Position numbers and translations under genes: made by a program. Positions 8,746 through 17,832 of a stretch of 64,000 nucleotides of DNA are shown here, piece by piece; within the stretch, counting starts at the first letter, position 1; each line of letters opens with the position of its first letter. This DNA is from SAR116 cluster bacterium AG-426-I14 (GTDB taxonomy: Bacteria > Pseudomonadota > Alphaproteobacteria > Puniceispirillales > Marisalimonadaceae), in contig QCNS01000007.1 in the NCBI GenBank assembly GCA_003210055.1, forward strand, positions 1-64,000, given 5' to 3'. The notes beneath the pieces were generated by a model. It ran no database searches and was not told where the DNA came from. It saw only the letters and a list, made by a program, of their open reading frames with translations.

Positions 8746-9855
8746 ATGAAAATTGAAAATGTAAAGATATACGAATTAGAAATACCATTTACTAAGTTCG
8801 TCGGGGATAATAGTGGTGTATCTAGAGGGTTTCCAATTCAAAGGCAAGTTTTTGATTCATGTATAATTAAAATTTCTACAGATAATGGTTTAGTTGGTTG
8901 GGGAAGTGCCTTTGCTTATGAGTGTAGAAGGTCTGTAGCTGAATGTATTAGACACATGATAGTTCCCAAAATAATTGGTAAAAACCCTCTTCATGTAAAG
9001 CAAATCAATTTTGATCTTCAAAAAAAACTTCATTTGTTTGGAAGATATGGAATAACGTTATTTGGAATAAGTGCTGTTGATATAGCATTATGGGACCTTG
9101 TTGGTAAATATTATAATAAGTCATTAGCTGAAGTGATTGGCAAAAAACATAATAAATCTCTTGAAGGTTATTCTAGCTTGTATCGTTATGGTGACAAAGA
9201 TCAAATTTATGAAATGGTTAAAAAATCTATCGAAGAAGGTTATAAACACATTAAATTGCATGAAATAACGGAAGATGAAGTAAAAGCTTCTCGATTAGCT
9301 GCAGGTAATGAAATCTCTATTATGCTAGATACAAATTGCCCTTGGAGTAAAGATGAAGCTTTAATAATGGCAAAAAAGCTAAGTGAGTATAATTTGCTTT
9401 GGTTAGAAGAGCCTATAAACCCTCCAGAAGATTTTGATAGTCTAAGTGATATTCGTCACCAAACAGGAATCCCAATTGCTTCAGGAGAGAACGCTTGTAC
9501 TTATTTTCAGTTCAAACATATGATTGAAAAAGAAGCAATTGATTATGCTCAACCTAGTGTTACTAAAGTTGGAGGAGTAACTGAATTTCTTAAAATAATC
9601 TCATTATGTGAAGAAGAAAATGTTAAATTAATGCCTCATTCTCCATATTTTTGTCCAGGTTTTCTTGCTACTTTACATTTGTCTCAATGTACTAAAAATT
9701 TGAGTTTAATTGAAAGATTTTATGTCAAACCAGAAGCATATTTATATCCTGAAACTATTTTTGATCCAAAAAGTTGTCTTTTTATTCCTCCTGAAGGTGT
9801 AGGTTTAGGAATTGATCCAGATCTTGATGTTATAAAAACTTATAAAGTGAATTAA
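8746..9855 (+). CDS. Mandelate racemase/muconate lactonizing enzyme family protein with altered catalytic positions
   Basis: 369 residues. The N-terminal capping domain and TIM barrel of the enolase superfamily are recognisable. Metal ligands are present: Asp195, Glu221 (LEEP) and Glu248 (GENA). The second-strand motif is K170-L-H172, where mandelate racemase has KxK, and the position of the Asp of its His-Asp dyad is Ser271 (QPSVTKVGG), while His298 (PHSPYF) remains. So the chemistry probably differs from mandelate racemase; a dehydratase or racemase acting on an acid sugar is possible. 43 bases from ung, divergent. Confidence 0.8.
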   Translation: MKIENVKIYELEIPFTKFVGDNSGVSRGFPIQRQVFDSCIIKISTDNGLVGWGSAFAYECRRSVAECIRHMIVPKIIGKNPLHVKQINFDLQKKLHLFGRYGITLFGISAVDIALWDLVGKYYNKSLAEVIGKKHNKSLEGYSSLYRYGDKDQIYEMVKKSIEEGYKHIKLHEITEDEVKASRLAAGNEISIMLDTNCPWSKDEALIMAKKLSEYNLLWLEEPINPPEDFDSLSDIRHQTGIPIASGENACTYFQFKHMIEKEAIDYAQPSVTKVGGVTEFLKIISLCEEENVKLMPHSPYFCPGFLATLHLSQCTKNLSLIERFYVKPEAYLYPETIFDPKSCLFIPPEGVGLGIDPDLDVIKTYKVN

Positions 9856-9897
9856 TTTTTATTACTAAAAATAAAAAATATTGTTATATATAGCATA

Positions 9898-11337
9898 ATG
9901 AACAAATCTTTTTATAGAAAAATTGGTTTTGGATTATCTGCAAATGATAATGTGCCTAAAGATGCTATTAAATGGGCAACTGACCAGATAAAAGCTATGC
10001 CAGAATCAACTTGGAATGGACCTAAATATTCCCTAAAAGAAATGATGAATTTTCATGGAAAGTATAATTATACAGATAGAAGAGTTTTAAGAAAAAAACA
10101 TAAAAACAATAGACAAGATTATAAAGATGCTAAAAATAAGTTAAAATATACAACTGGTCATTTTTATTTCGAGCCTTTATGGTTATATAAAAGACATCAT
10201 GAAGCTGTAAATGGCTCCAGCCCTGTGTTTCATAGATTTCTTCATTTCTGGGGAAATCATTTTGCAATTCAAAAAAAAAATGCAATGTATGTTTATGATG
10301 TTGGTCCATATCATTTCGAAGTCATTGCACCTGCTATGCTTAAAAACATCGAAGACTTGGTCTATGATGTGACAATATCATGGGCTATGATTCACAATCT
10401 AGACAACTCAAAATCTATAGGGCCAAACTCCTTACGTGCATTAAAGATGTCTGAAAGGGGAAGATCTGCAAATTTAAATGAAAATCATGGAAGAGAGTTA
10501 CTAGAATTACACACAGTTTCACCGAGAGCTGGTTACAATCAAAATGATGTCATTGATATGTCTAGAGTAATGTCAGGGTGGATGCATAAAAAACATAAAT
10601 CTACCAAAAAAGAAGAAAATGTTCCAATTAGCTTTCAAGATGATTATCATGATAGTGGTCCCTTTGAAATTTTGGGTAAAAAATATAAAGAAAGTTTTGG
10701 AACTTCTTCCTCAAAAAGTATGCTTCGGAAAGTAATTAAAGATCTTGTAAGGCATCCCATATGTATAGACTTTGTTTCAAGAAAATTGTGCAATCATTTT
10801 GTTACAGAAAATCCTCCCTCTGAAATAATTCAACCCGTTAAAGATGCATGGATAAAATCTGATGGTGAATTAAAAATTATCCATGAAGCAGTTATAAAAC
10901 AAGCATTAAAATATTCTCATCTAAAAAAGTTTCAGACTCCCGAAACTTGGTTGCTTCAGTTTATTAGAATGTCTTCATTAGATTATTTTCCTAGTAATTA
11001 TAATTATGATTTTAAAAGCAAACCTTCACGTGTAATTGGTAAACCAGTTAGATGGTTAAGAAATTTAGGACATAACCCTTACAGACCACTTCAACCAAAC
11101 GGTTGGTCAGATTATGAGGCTGACTGGATGTCTCCAGAGTTTTTGTTTAGAAGAATAGGAATGATTAAAGTTCAACAAGATAAGAAAAGATTAGATCATA
11201 TTGATAAAAGTTATTTAAAAATGATTGTTACCAAAAATTTTGATAATGAAAGCGATGTTTTAAAATATATTAATTCTGCAAAGAACTCTGAAAAGATTCT
11301 TGCATTATTTTCAAGTAAATGGATGTTAAAAACATGA
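9898..11337 (+). CDS. DUF1800 family protein
   Basis: 479 residues. The RFLHFWGNHFAI segment and the NENHGRELLELHTVS motif are hallmarks of DUF1800, a family almost always next to a DUF1501 gene, as here. An Arg/His-rich N-terminal half and a Trp-rich C-terminal half (PNGWSDYEADWMSPEF) fit the family. I see no signal peptide. Its TGA overlaps the ATG of the next gene (ATGA at 11334-11337), so the two are translationally coupled. Function is not established; the pair is often suggested to act in envelope or extracellular processes because the partner carries a Tat-type signal. Confidence 0.85.
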   Translation: MNKSFYRKIGFGLSANDNVPKDAIKWATDQIKAMPESTWNGPKYSLKEMMNFHGKYNYTDRRVLRKKHKNNRQDYKDAKNKLKYTTGHFYFEPLWLYKRHHEAVNGSSPVFHRFLHFWGNHFAIQKKNAMYVYDVGPYHFEVIAPAMLKNIEDLVYDVTISWAMIHNLDNSKSIGPNSLRALKMSERGRSANLNENHGRELLELHTVSPRAGYNQNDVIDMSRVMSGWMHKKHKSTKKEENVPISFQDDYHDSGPFEILGKKYKESFGTSSSKSMLRKVIKDLVRHPICIDFVSRKLCNHFVTENPPSEIIQPVKDAWIKSDGELKIIHEAVIKQALKYSHLKKFQTPETWLLQFIRMSSLDYFPSNYNYDFKSKPSRVIGKPVRWLRNLGHNPYRPLQPNGWSDYEADWMSPEFLFRRIGMIKVQQDKKRLDHIDKSYLKMIVTKNFDNESDVLKYINSAKNSEKILALFSSKWMLKT

Positions 11338-12479
11338 AAATTTCTAGAAGATATTTTACAGTTGGTTCAGCGAGTTTACTTCTTACTGCCGCCTCTCCAT
11401 ATAAACTTTTGGCAAATAATTCGCAAAAAAAGAAAAACTTAATAGTGATTATGTTGAGAGGTGCAATGGATGGTTTGTCTGCTGTGCCATATATTCATGA
11501 TAATACTCTTCAAAAAGTTAGGCCTGATATATTCGTAAATAATAATTTAAAACTCAATAGTGATTTTAGTTTACATCCTAAATTGAATAATTTTCACAAG
11601 ATTTGGACTGAAAATAAGGCTTCAATTGTTCATGCTACCAATATTCCATATAACGAAAGGTCACATTTTGATGGTCAGAATTTAATGGAAAGTGGGGGTA
11701 CAGTCCCTTATAAACTAAAAACAGGATGGTTGGGAAGGGGTATTGATGTAGCAGGATTAGAAGGTTTATCTATATCATTACCTATGCCTCTATTGTTAAG
11801 GGGTGAAATTAATCATGATAATTTTTATCCTTCAAACCTTCGTATGCCCAGTCAATCAATGATTAATTTAATGCATTCGCATTATAATAGTGAAAAAATT
11901 ATAAAAAAATCTTTTGAGAAGTTAACTTCCAGGCCTCTTTCAATGATGTCTGGAAGAAAAAATAAAAGATTAGCTAATCTAGCTCGTATTGCAGGAAATG
12001 AGATGAAAAAAGACGATGGGCCTAGGGTTGCGGTCTTTGAAGTTTTTGGCTTTGATACACATGCTGCTCAAGGTGGAGCTGATGGCGAACATGGTCAAAA
12101 ACTTAGGCAAGTTGACATAACTTTTGCCTCATTAAAAAATTCTCTTGGAAAAGCTTTTGATAATACTCTAATTTTAACTTTAACTGAGTTTGGTAGATCT
12201 TTAGTACAAAATAATGGTTATGGCACTGAACATGGTTATGGAAGTGCAATTTTAATAGGTGGAGGCTTGCTAAAAAAGTCTCAAGTTTATACTGATTGGC
12301 CAGGAATTAAGAAAACAAATCTATTTGAAGGAAGAGATTTAGACTCTACAATAGACTCAAGATCCGTTTATTGCAGTGCTATGTCAGTTTGCTTTGATGT
12401 ACCATTTAAAAAACTTAATGATTTAGTATTCCCAGACAAAAAATTACCAAACTTAACTGATAAGTTATTTAACATGTAA
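11334..12479 (+). CDS. DUF1501 family protein, Tat-exported
   Basis: 381 residues from ATG 11334. The N-terminus MKISRRYFTVGS has a twin-arginine motif followed by a hydrophobic stretch ending in LLANN, so export by Tat is likely. An ATG at 11319 would add five residues and a longer overlap, so the ATGA-coupled start is preferred. Internal motifs are RGAMDGLSAVPY, the ERSHFDGQN segment, FDTHAAQGG and TLTEFGRS, all typical of DUF1501, which is related to the sulfatase/alkaline phosphatase fold. Paired with DUF1800. Substrate unknown. Confidence 0.87.
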   Translation: MKISRRYFTVGSASLLLTAASPYKLLANNSQKKKNLIVIMLRGAMDGLSAVPYIHDNTLQKVRPDIFVNNNLKLNSDFSLHPKLNNFHKIWTENKASIVHATNIPYNERSHFDGQNLMESGGTVPYKLKTGWLGRGIDVAGLEGLSISLPMPLLLRGEINHDNFYPSNLRMPSQSMINLMHSHYNSEKIIKKSFEKLTSRPLSMMSGRKNKRLANLARIAGNEMKKDDGPRVAVFEVFGFDTHAAQGGADGEHGQKLRQVDITFASLKNSLGKAFDNTLILTLTEFGRSLVQNNGYGTEHGYGSAILIGGGLLKKSQVYTDWPGIKKTNLFEGRDLDSTIDSRSVYCSAMSVCFDVPFKKLNDLVFPDKKLPNLTDKLFNM

Positions 12480-12480
12480 T

Positions 12481-13305
12481 TTATTGACTCATTACGAAGC
12501 CACCATTTGGAGAAATAGTTTGACCTGTCATGAATTTAGCTTCTTCTGAAGCCAAATAAACAGCAGCCCAGGCAATATCCTCTGCATCTCCAAATTTTTT
12601 CATAGGTGTTTGATTTTTTATAATTTCTCTAACAAATCCTAATTGATTTGTCATATTTGTTTTAATATAGCCAGGGGCAATTGCATTTACTCTTATATTT
12701 CTAGAAGATAACTCTCTAGCAAGAGCTCTTGTATAGCCAAGTATACCTCCTTTTGCTGCAGAATAATGTGGAGATGAAGGACCGCCAGTTGTTCCTAATA
12801 CAGAACCCATATTTATAATTGAACCTGAATTAAATTTATTCATGATTTTTAAAACCTCTCTTGTACAAAAAAAAGTACCACTTAAATGAACATCAAGCAT
12901 CTTAAACCAATCTTCATCAGTCATATTCACAGTAACATCAAAATGAGTTTCTATTTTTTTATTTTTAGAAAACTCTTCAATTTGAGCTTTATTTATTTCA
13001 TTACGTTTATCTATTATATCTTGTCTTTGCTCAAATCCATTTATACCTGCGTTATTAACTAAGATATCTACTTTTTTAAATAATCTATTGATTTTATTAA
13101 ATACTAACGCAACATTTTTAGAGTCAGAAACATCTAGTTTTATTGCGGTGGCATTAATTTTTTTGGAAAATGTTTTTGCTTCTTCGTACAAAATATCACA
13201 AATAATGACTTTAGCTTTTTCCTTGTGAAAAGTTTTCGCAATTTCAGCTCCTAAACCTCTCGCACCTCCAGTAATAACAGCAATTTTATTTTTTAGTCTT
13301 CCCAT
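12481..13305 (-). CDS. SDR-family oxidoreductase
   Basis: 274 residues. TGGARGLG cofactor motif, NNAG, catalytic MGSVLG serine, YSAAKGG (Tyr, Lys) and PGYIKTNMT are all intact, with C-terminal MTGQTISPNGGFVMSQ. A stretch of about 35 charged residues (~95-130, rich in Glu, Lys and Asn) between the NNAG strand and the following helix is longer than in most SDRs and may shape the substrate pocket. It is convergent with DUF1501 (one base between stops) and divergent from the trypsin-like gene (42 bases). Substrate unknown. Confidence 0.84.
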   Translation of the reverse strand: MGRLKNKIAVITGGARGLGAEIAKTFHKEKAKVIICDILYEEAKTFSKKINATAIKLDVSDSKNVALVFNKINRLFKKVDILVNNAGINGFEQRQDIIDKRNEINKAQIEEFSKNKKIETHFDVTVNMTDEDWFKMLDVHLSGTFFCTREVLKIMNKFNSGSIINMGSVLGTTGGPSSPHYSAAKGGILGYTRALARELSSRNIRVNAIAPGYIKTNMTNQLGFVREIIKNQTPMKKFGDAEDIAWAAVYLASEEAKFMTGQTISPNGGFVMSQ

Positions 13306-13347
13306 TATGTATACTCGTATTATATCATTAATTAAGGATAAATCATT

Positions 13348-14469
13348 ATGAGTAAATTTATATACTTTTTTTTCATCATTCTCTTTATTAATTCTTTTAA
13401 TAATGTTTTTGCTAATGAATGTGAAAGTAAAAAAGAATATAAAAAATCAGAAGATTGTTATTGGTTAAAAAGAGTTGTCGGTATTAGAACACCTGTGATG
13501 ATAGCAAGTGGCACGTTGATAGATAATAATTTTATAATAACCAATAGGCATGTTGCAGAGGATCATCCTCATGTTATGGTAAGATTTTTTAATGGAGAGA
13601 TTAGAAAAGCTTATCCTTTACCTAATAACTATCCTGTTGATTTGACAATACTTTCATTAAATAAAACTTTTATTCCTAAGAAAATAAATTTTACAATCAG
13701 TTCTAAGCCTCCTTTAAAATTAAAAGTTGTAGGTTTTGATCAAGGTAGAAGAAAGAGTAGAATTTATAAACAAGGTAAAGTTATTCATTTTCCTGATTTA
13801 AATAAATTCCCATTTTCAAGAATTCACACCAATGCTCAAAGTTTGCCGGGAAATAGTGGGGGAGCAGTAATTGATGAAAGATTTGAAATTATTGGATTTC
13901 TTGCTTCAGGAGATGGAAATTATAATGAAGTTGTCCCCTTACAAACTGTAACAAATGTTATTCAAAAAACAGATATAAATGTCAAAGAGGAATTTATTGA
14001 TTGGGGAAGAAATATTAGAATTTGCGCTGATACACTGGAATTTTCCTATAAGTTTCAAAAAAAACCACCACAAAACCTAATCAATAAAATTGAAAAATTT
14101 TGTTCTTTGTCTAAAAACAAGCAATTATTTGATCAAGTTGGTCAGACTTTCGGTCGTTGGGGGCTTTTTGACAAATCAATTCTCTTTTTGAAAAAAAGTT
14201 TAAATTTGGATCCTTATAGTCCCAATACTCTTTTATCATTAGCTATTAGCTTTCATATTAAAAGGGATATAAAATCTGAGGAACCAATAATTCTCAAACT
14301 ATTAAAGCTCATTCCTGAAGATCCACAGGTTTTAAGATTAGGCGTTCAAGTTGCGGGATATCTAAAAAATAAAAAATTAGGTAAAAAAGTTTTAAAACTT
14401 ATGAAAACTCATAATCCATCAGCCCATCCATTGGCAGAAAACTATCTAAAAAACGCATTTAAAGAATAA
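13348..14469 (+). CDS. Exported trypsin-like serine protease with TPR-like C-terminus
   Basis: 373 residues. Signal peptide ending near FNNVFA, then a compact S1 protease domain (~35-210) with His68 (NRHVAED), Asp98 (PVDLTIL) and Ser170 (GNSGGAV). Residues ~240-373 look like TPR or Sel1-type helices (GLFDKSILFLKKSLNLDP). The gene inverts the domain order of the 1727-3286 protease (TPR before protease there, after it here). An AAGGA ribosome site is 8 bases before the ATG. It is convergent with the subtilisin-like gene (one base between stops), so two exported serine proteases end back to back. Confidence 0.83.
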   Translation: MSKFIYFFFIILFINSFNNVFANECESKKEYKKSEDCYWLKRVVGIRTPVMIASGTLIDNNFIITNRHVAEDHPHVMVRFFNGEIRKAYPLPNNYPVDLTILSLNKTFIPKKINFTISSKPPLKLKVVGFDQGRRKSRIYKQGKVIHFPDLNKFPFSRIHTNAQSLPGNSGGAVIDERFEIIGFLASGDGNYNEVVPLQTVTNVIQKTDINVKEEFIDWGRNIRICADTLEFSYKFQKKPPQNLINKIEKFCSLSKNKQLFDQVGQTFGRWGLFDKSILFLKKSLNLDPYSPNTLLSLAISFHIKRDIKSEEPIILKLLKLIPEDPQVLRLGVQVAGYLKNKKLGKKVLKLMKTHNPSAHPLAENYLKNAFKE

Positions 14470-14470
14470 A

Positions 14471-15709
14471 TCAATTTATTAAATAATCATCAGATGGATC
14501 TGGTATCCAGCCATATTTTGAGACTGTTTTATCAGTTGTTAATGATCTTTTCTTCAAAAAATTTAATACATCATCAATAGATGATTCTTGGTTTTTTGTT
14601 AAATACCTTGAAATTAAAGCGCTCATCCTTGGAACGGCATAGCTAGTTCCTCCTGTATATGAATTTACACCCCTATGATCAATAACTGAAACATTCTCTG
14701 CTGGTAAAAGAAAATCAACATTTTCAGCACCAAAATTAGAATCGCGACCTAATTGTCCATTTTTTGTGCTAGATGAAACAACAATAATGTTTTTTAATTC
14801 AAAGGATGCGGGATAAATTGGGTTTATATCAATATTTTGTTTGTCATTACCAGCAGAAACTACAAAAATAAGATTTTTATATTTTTTAATAGAGTTAAAA
14901 AAACAATCCCAATCATTTCTATTTTTTGAACCCATTGATAAGTTGACAATTCTAAAGGACTTTTCCACTATTTCTTCGATTAAATCTTTAAATTTGCACA
15001 TTTTTAATGCAGGAAACCTGTATATACCAATATTAGTATTAGGGGCTTCATTTTTTAGAACACTGAAAACTGTTGTGCCATGATGACGTGGATAAAAAGG
15101 ATTACGTCTGGGATCGCTATCAAAAGGAAAATTATCATCGTCCCAAAAATCATAGCCTATAATTTTACCATGTTTATCAATAGCAAGGTTATTGACTAAT
15201 TTAGTTAATGTATAATTTACACCTGTATCAACTAAAGCAATCAAATTGTTGTTTGTCATTTTTAAGTTATGATTAAAAGTAGGGTTTACTTCCTGTTTAG
15301 ATAATGTTGTTTTAAAATCATTACTAAGAGTATTGATACTAATAGGGTTTATTCTATTATCATATATAATTATTCTTATATTTTGAAAATTACAGTTTTT
15401 ATCTAACCTTAATTGGATTATTGGAGCTTTTAATTTAAAAGTTAAAGTTATTAGGTTAATTTTATTTTGTCTTTGAAATATTGAAGAAGTAACATAAAAT
15501 TTTGTTTTTTTATGATAAAGAGTTTTATAATTTTTAGAAACTTTATTCCATTCAATATTTAATTTTTCTTTACCAATCAATGCCTTACATATATATTTTG
15601 AACTATTTTTTATAAATCTCAGTTCATTATTCAATGTTGAAGAGTTAACAGGTTTAATTAAAATATGAACTATAATAAGAAAAAAGTATAAAAAAAATAT
15701 CTTATACAT
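14471..15709 (-). CDS. Exported subtilisin-like serine protease (S8)
   Basis: 412 residues. A signal peptide (MYKIFFLYFFLIIVHI...) precedes a ~130-residue pro-region-like segment without recognised motifs, then the S8 domain: Asp161 (ALVDTG), His210 (RHHGTTV), the oxyanion Asn in VSAGND and Ser356 (GGTSYAVP). Two Cys residues in the catalytic domain (KMCKF and WDCFF) might form a disulfide. Last gene of a long minus-strand run beginning with the ABC ATPase at 19513; its ATG overlaps the stop of the upstream SDR by 8 bases. Target unknown. Confidence 0.88.
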   Translation of the reverse strand: MYKIFFLYFFLIIVHILIKPVNSSTLNNELRFIKNSSKYICKALIGKEKLNIEWNKVSKNYKTLYHKKTKFYVTSSIFQRQNKINLITLTFKLKAPIIQLRLDKNCNFQNIRIIIYDNRINPISINTLSNDFKTTLSKQEVNPTFNHNLKMTNNNLIALVDTGVNYTLTKLVNNLAIDKHGKIIGYDFWDDDNFPFDSDPRRNPFYPRHHGTTVFSVLKNEAPNTNIGIYRFPALKMCKFKDLIEEIVEKSFRIVNLSMGSKNRNDWDCFFNSIKKYKNLIFVVSAGNDKQNIDINPIYPASFELKNIIVVSSSTKNGQLGRDSNFGAENVDFLLPAENVSVIDHRGVNSYTGGTSYAVPRMSALISRYLTKNQESSIDDVLNFLKKRSLTTDKTVSKYGWIPDPSDDYLIN

Positions 15710-16472
15710 TATTTTTTCTTAGAGCTGGTAAACCTACACCTGTTGCTTCAAAACCACCATCAACAGACAAATTTTGACCAGTAATAAAACTAGCATTATC
15801 AGAGCAAAGAAAAAATATTCCATTAGCAATTTCTAACTCAGTTCCATATCTATTTAATGGTATTGAGTCGTGATAAGCATCAATAATATCTTGTGTATGA
15901 ACTGCCATAGCTAACTTTGTTTTAACTGGGCCAGGTGAGATACAATTTACTCTTATTCCTATTTCACCTAATTCACAAGCTTGTTGTTGCGTCAAATGTA
16001 TTATAGCAGCTTTTGAAGTTCCATATGCTACTCTTAATGTTGAAGCTCTTAAACCTGATATTGATGCTATATTAACTATACATCCTTTTGTTTTTCTTAG
16101 ATGTTTAATACAATTTTGAGTAGTTAAAAAAGATCCATCTAAATTTGTTTCCATTATTTTACGCCAACTATTATAATTTACTGTTTCTATTTTACCAAAA
16201 TCAGCTATGCCGGCGTTATTTACCAGGACATCAATCCTTTTACCCCAATTTATTATTTCTTCAATCATTATAGAATTTTTATCTACATCGGAAATATCAA
16301 ATGTAAAAGTTTTGTAATTTGGGTTATGTATATTAATTTTATTCAACTCTTCTTCATCTTTATCAACCATTGCTACTTTAAAATTGTTTTGTAAAAATAG
16401 TTTACTTGTTGCTAGTCCAATCCCTCTTGCGGCTCCTGTAACAATTACTAACTTTTTTTCTTCTAACCCCAT
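15702..16472 (-). CDS. SDR-family oxidoreductase
   Basis: 256 residues from ATG 16472, which lies one base past the upstream stop with a GGAGAA ribosome site about 11 bases before it; a TTG at 16490 is a poorer alternative. Motifs TGAARGIG, NNAG, ASISG, YGTSK (Tyr, Lys) and PGPVKTKLA are intact and the C-terminus FITGQNLSVDGGFEATG is standard. MVDKDEE after strand two suggests NAD(H). Tightly coupled to the atypical SDR upstream and to the S8 protease downstream. Confidence 0.85.
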   Translation of the reverse strand: MGLEEKKLVIVTGAARGIGLATSKLFLQNNFKVAMVDKDEEELNKINIHNPNYKTFTFDISDVDKNSIMIEEIINWGKRIDVLVNNAGIADFGKIETVNYNSWRKIMETNLDGSFLTTQNCIKHLRKTKGCIVNIASISGLRASTLRVAYGTSKAAIIHLTQQQACELGEIGIRVNCISPGPVKTKLAMAVHTQDIIDAYHDSIPLNRYGTELEIANGIFFLCSDNASFITGQNLSVDGGFEATGVGLPALRKNNV

Positions 16473-16473
16473 A

Positions 16474-17193
16474 TTACCAAATTTCTCCAAAAGGTCTTAA
16501 TTCGACTCTAAATGACCAGGTAGACTTGTCTTGCAGAACTGTCTTATACATTTCTTCGGCAATGGCTCGGGGTTTGGCAAAGAAATCATCATTTTTATCT
16601 GGTTGCAGAAAAGGTCTTGTTCTAGGAGTATCAATTGCCGCGTCAATTATAAAGTAAGCAACATGTATACCTTTAGGTCCAAATTCTCGAGCAATGGACT
16701 CTGCTAAAATTCTTTGGGAAGCTTTCGTTGATGCAAAAAATCCCCAGTGAGCTTTTCCTCTTGTAGAGGCTGTGTTTCCAGTAACAAGGATATGTCCATT
16801 ACGTTTTTTTAACATCCCAGGTAATGTTTCTCTCACTAAATAAAGAAGAGCAGTAGTATTAACTCTAAAGTTTTTTTCCAAATTTATGGGATCTAAATCT
16901 AAAATACTACCTCTTGAAGCACTGGGCGCGTTATGTATGAGTATATGAGCGTCTCCATGGTTATGTTTTATTATTTTTAGAGTTTCTAATAATTTTTCAA
17001 TATTTGATATATCACATGGATATGCAAAAGAATTGTTATATTTTTTTTCCAAGTTAAATAAATTCTCAGAATTTCTTGCTATCATAGCAACTATATAATT
17101 TTTTTCAGAGAAGTATTTTGCTATTTCTGCACCTGTTCCTTTTTCAGGACCAACTCCTGTTACAATACATAGTTGTTTTTTTTTATCATTCAT
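16474..17193 (-). CDS. Atypical SDR-family protein with Phe at the catalytic Tyr position
   Basis: 239 residues from ATG 17193 (8-bp overlap with the GST stop); ATGs at 17214 and 17241 would extend far into the GST gene. The fold motifs are SDR-like: a modified glycine motif TGVGPEKGTG and IHNAPSA where NNAG is usual. The catalytic YxxxK is FASTK, giving Phe153 and Lys157, so the usual acid/base Tyr is absent. Related annotated SDRs with FxxxK motifs exist, so it is probably a natural subfamily and not a mutation. It may bind cofactor without classical reduction, or use another residue. Confidence 0.75.
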   Translation of the reverse strand: MNDKKKQLCIVTGVGPEKGTGAEIAKYFSEKNYIVAMIARNSENLFNLEKKYNNSFAYPCDISNIEKLLETLKIIKHNHGDAHILIHNAPSASRGSILDLDPINLEKNFRVNTTALLYLVRETLPGMLKKRNGHILVTGNTASTRGKAHWGFFASTKASQRILAESIAREFGPKGIHVAYFIIDAAIDTPRTRPFLQPDKNDDFFAKPRAIAEEMYKTVLQDKSTWSFRVELRPFGEIW

Positions 17194-17824
17194 TTTTAAA
17201 ACAGTCTTTTTCATATAGTCTAGATTTCCACTTAATGACATTTTTGAATTTTGAAGGTACTTCGAATTTTAATCTCTCAAAACTGATAAAAATTGAGTGA
17301 CCGGTAATATCTGCAACTGAAAATTCTTCTCCACATATAAATTTATTTTTTTCTAAATGTGGTTCTATTCTATCAAAAAGAAGATTTGACATTTCAATAC
17401 CCCGTTCAACTATATCATTGCTTTGTTTAATATTATTTCTGGTACCAGCTAAAACCCGATCTGCAAAAAAAGATATTTTATTTCTTAAAGCATGACCTAA
17501 AGGTGTCAGACAATCTAGTTCAAGTCTTCTATTCCACATATCGATTTGAGCTCTTTTTTTTGGGGAGTTACCGAACAAAGGTGGATTAGGATAATACTCT
17601 TCTTCTAAATATCGGCAAATAGAAACACTTTCAGTTATAATTGTGCCGTCATCTAACTCTAGAAAAGGTATACAATTAAAAGAATTCATAGATTTAAATG
17701 GTTCTTTAAATTGCTCCCCATCTCTAACATTTACTTCATGAGTATCAAGTTTAATTTTTTTCTCTTTTAAAAAAGCTAATACCCTAAGTCCATTTGGAGC
17801 TAAAGAAAAATTATATAATTTCAT
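17186..17824 (-). CDS. Glutathione S-transferase family protein
   Basis: 212 residues, normal GST length. Thioredoxin-like N-terminal domain with the glutathione-binding TESVSICRYLE motif and cis-Pro in NCIPFLEL; all-alpha C-terminal domain with the conserved FSVADITGHSIF helix cap. Soluble cytoplasmic. Sits between an ABC-2 type exporter permease (8 bases upstream) and two SDRs, so a detoxification or small-molecule modification operon is plausible. Substrate unknown. Confidence 0.88.
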   Translation of the reverse strand: MKLYNFSLAPNGLRVLAFLKEKKIKLDTHEVNVRDGEQFKEPFKSMNSFNCIPFLELDDGTIITESVSICRYLEEEYYPNPPLFGNSPKKRAQIDMWNRRLELDCLTPLGHALRNKISFFADRVLAGTRNNIKQSNDIVERGIEMSNLLFDRIEPHLEKNKFICGEEFSVADITGHSIFISFERLKFEVPSKFKNVIKWKSRLYEKDCFKNE

Positions 17825-17832
17825 TAAAATAC

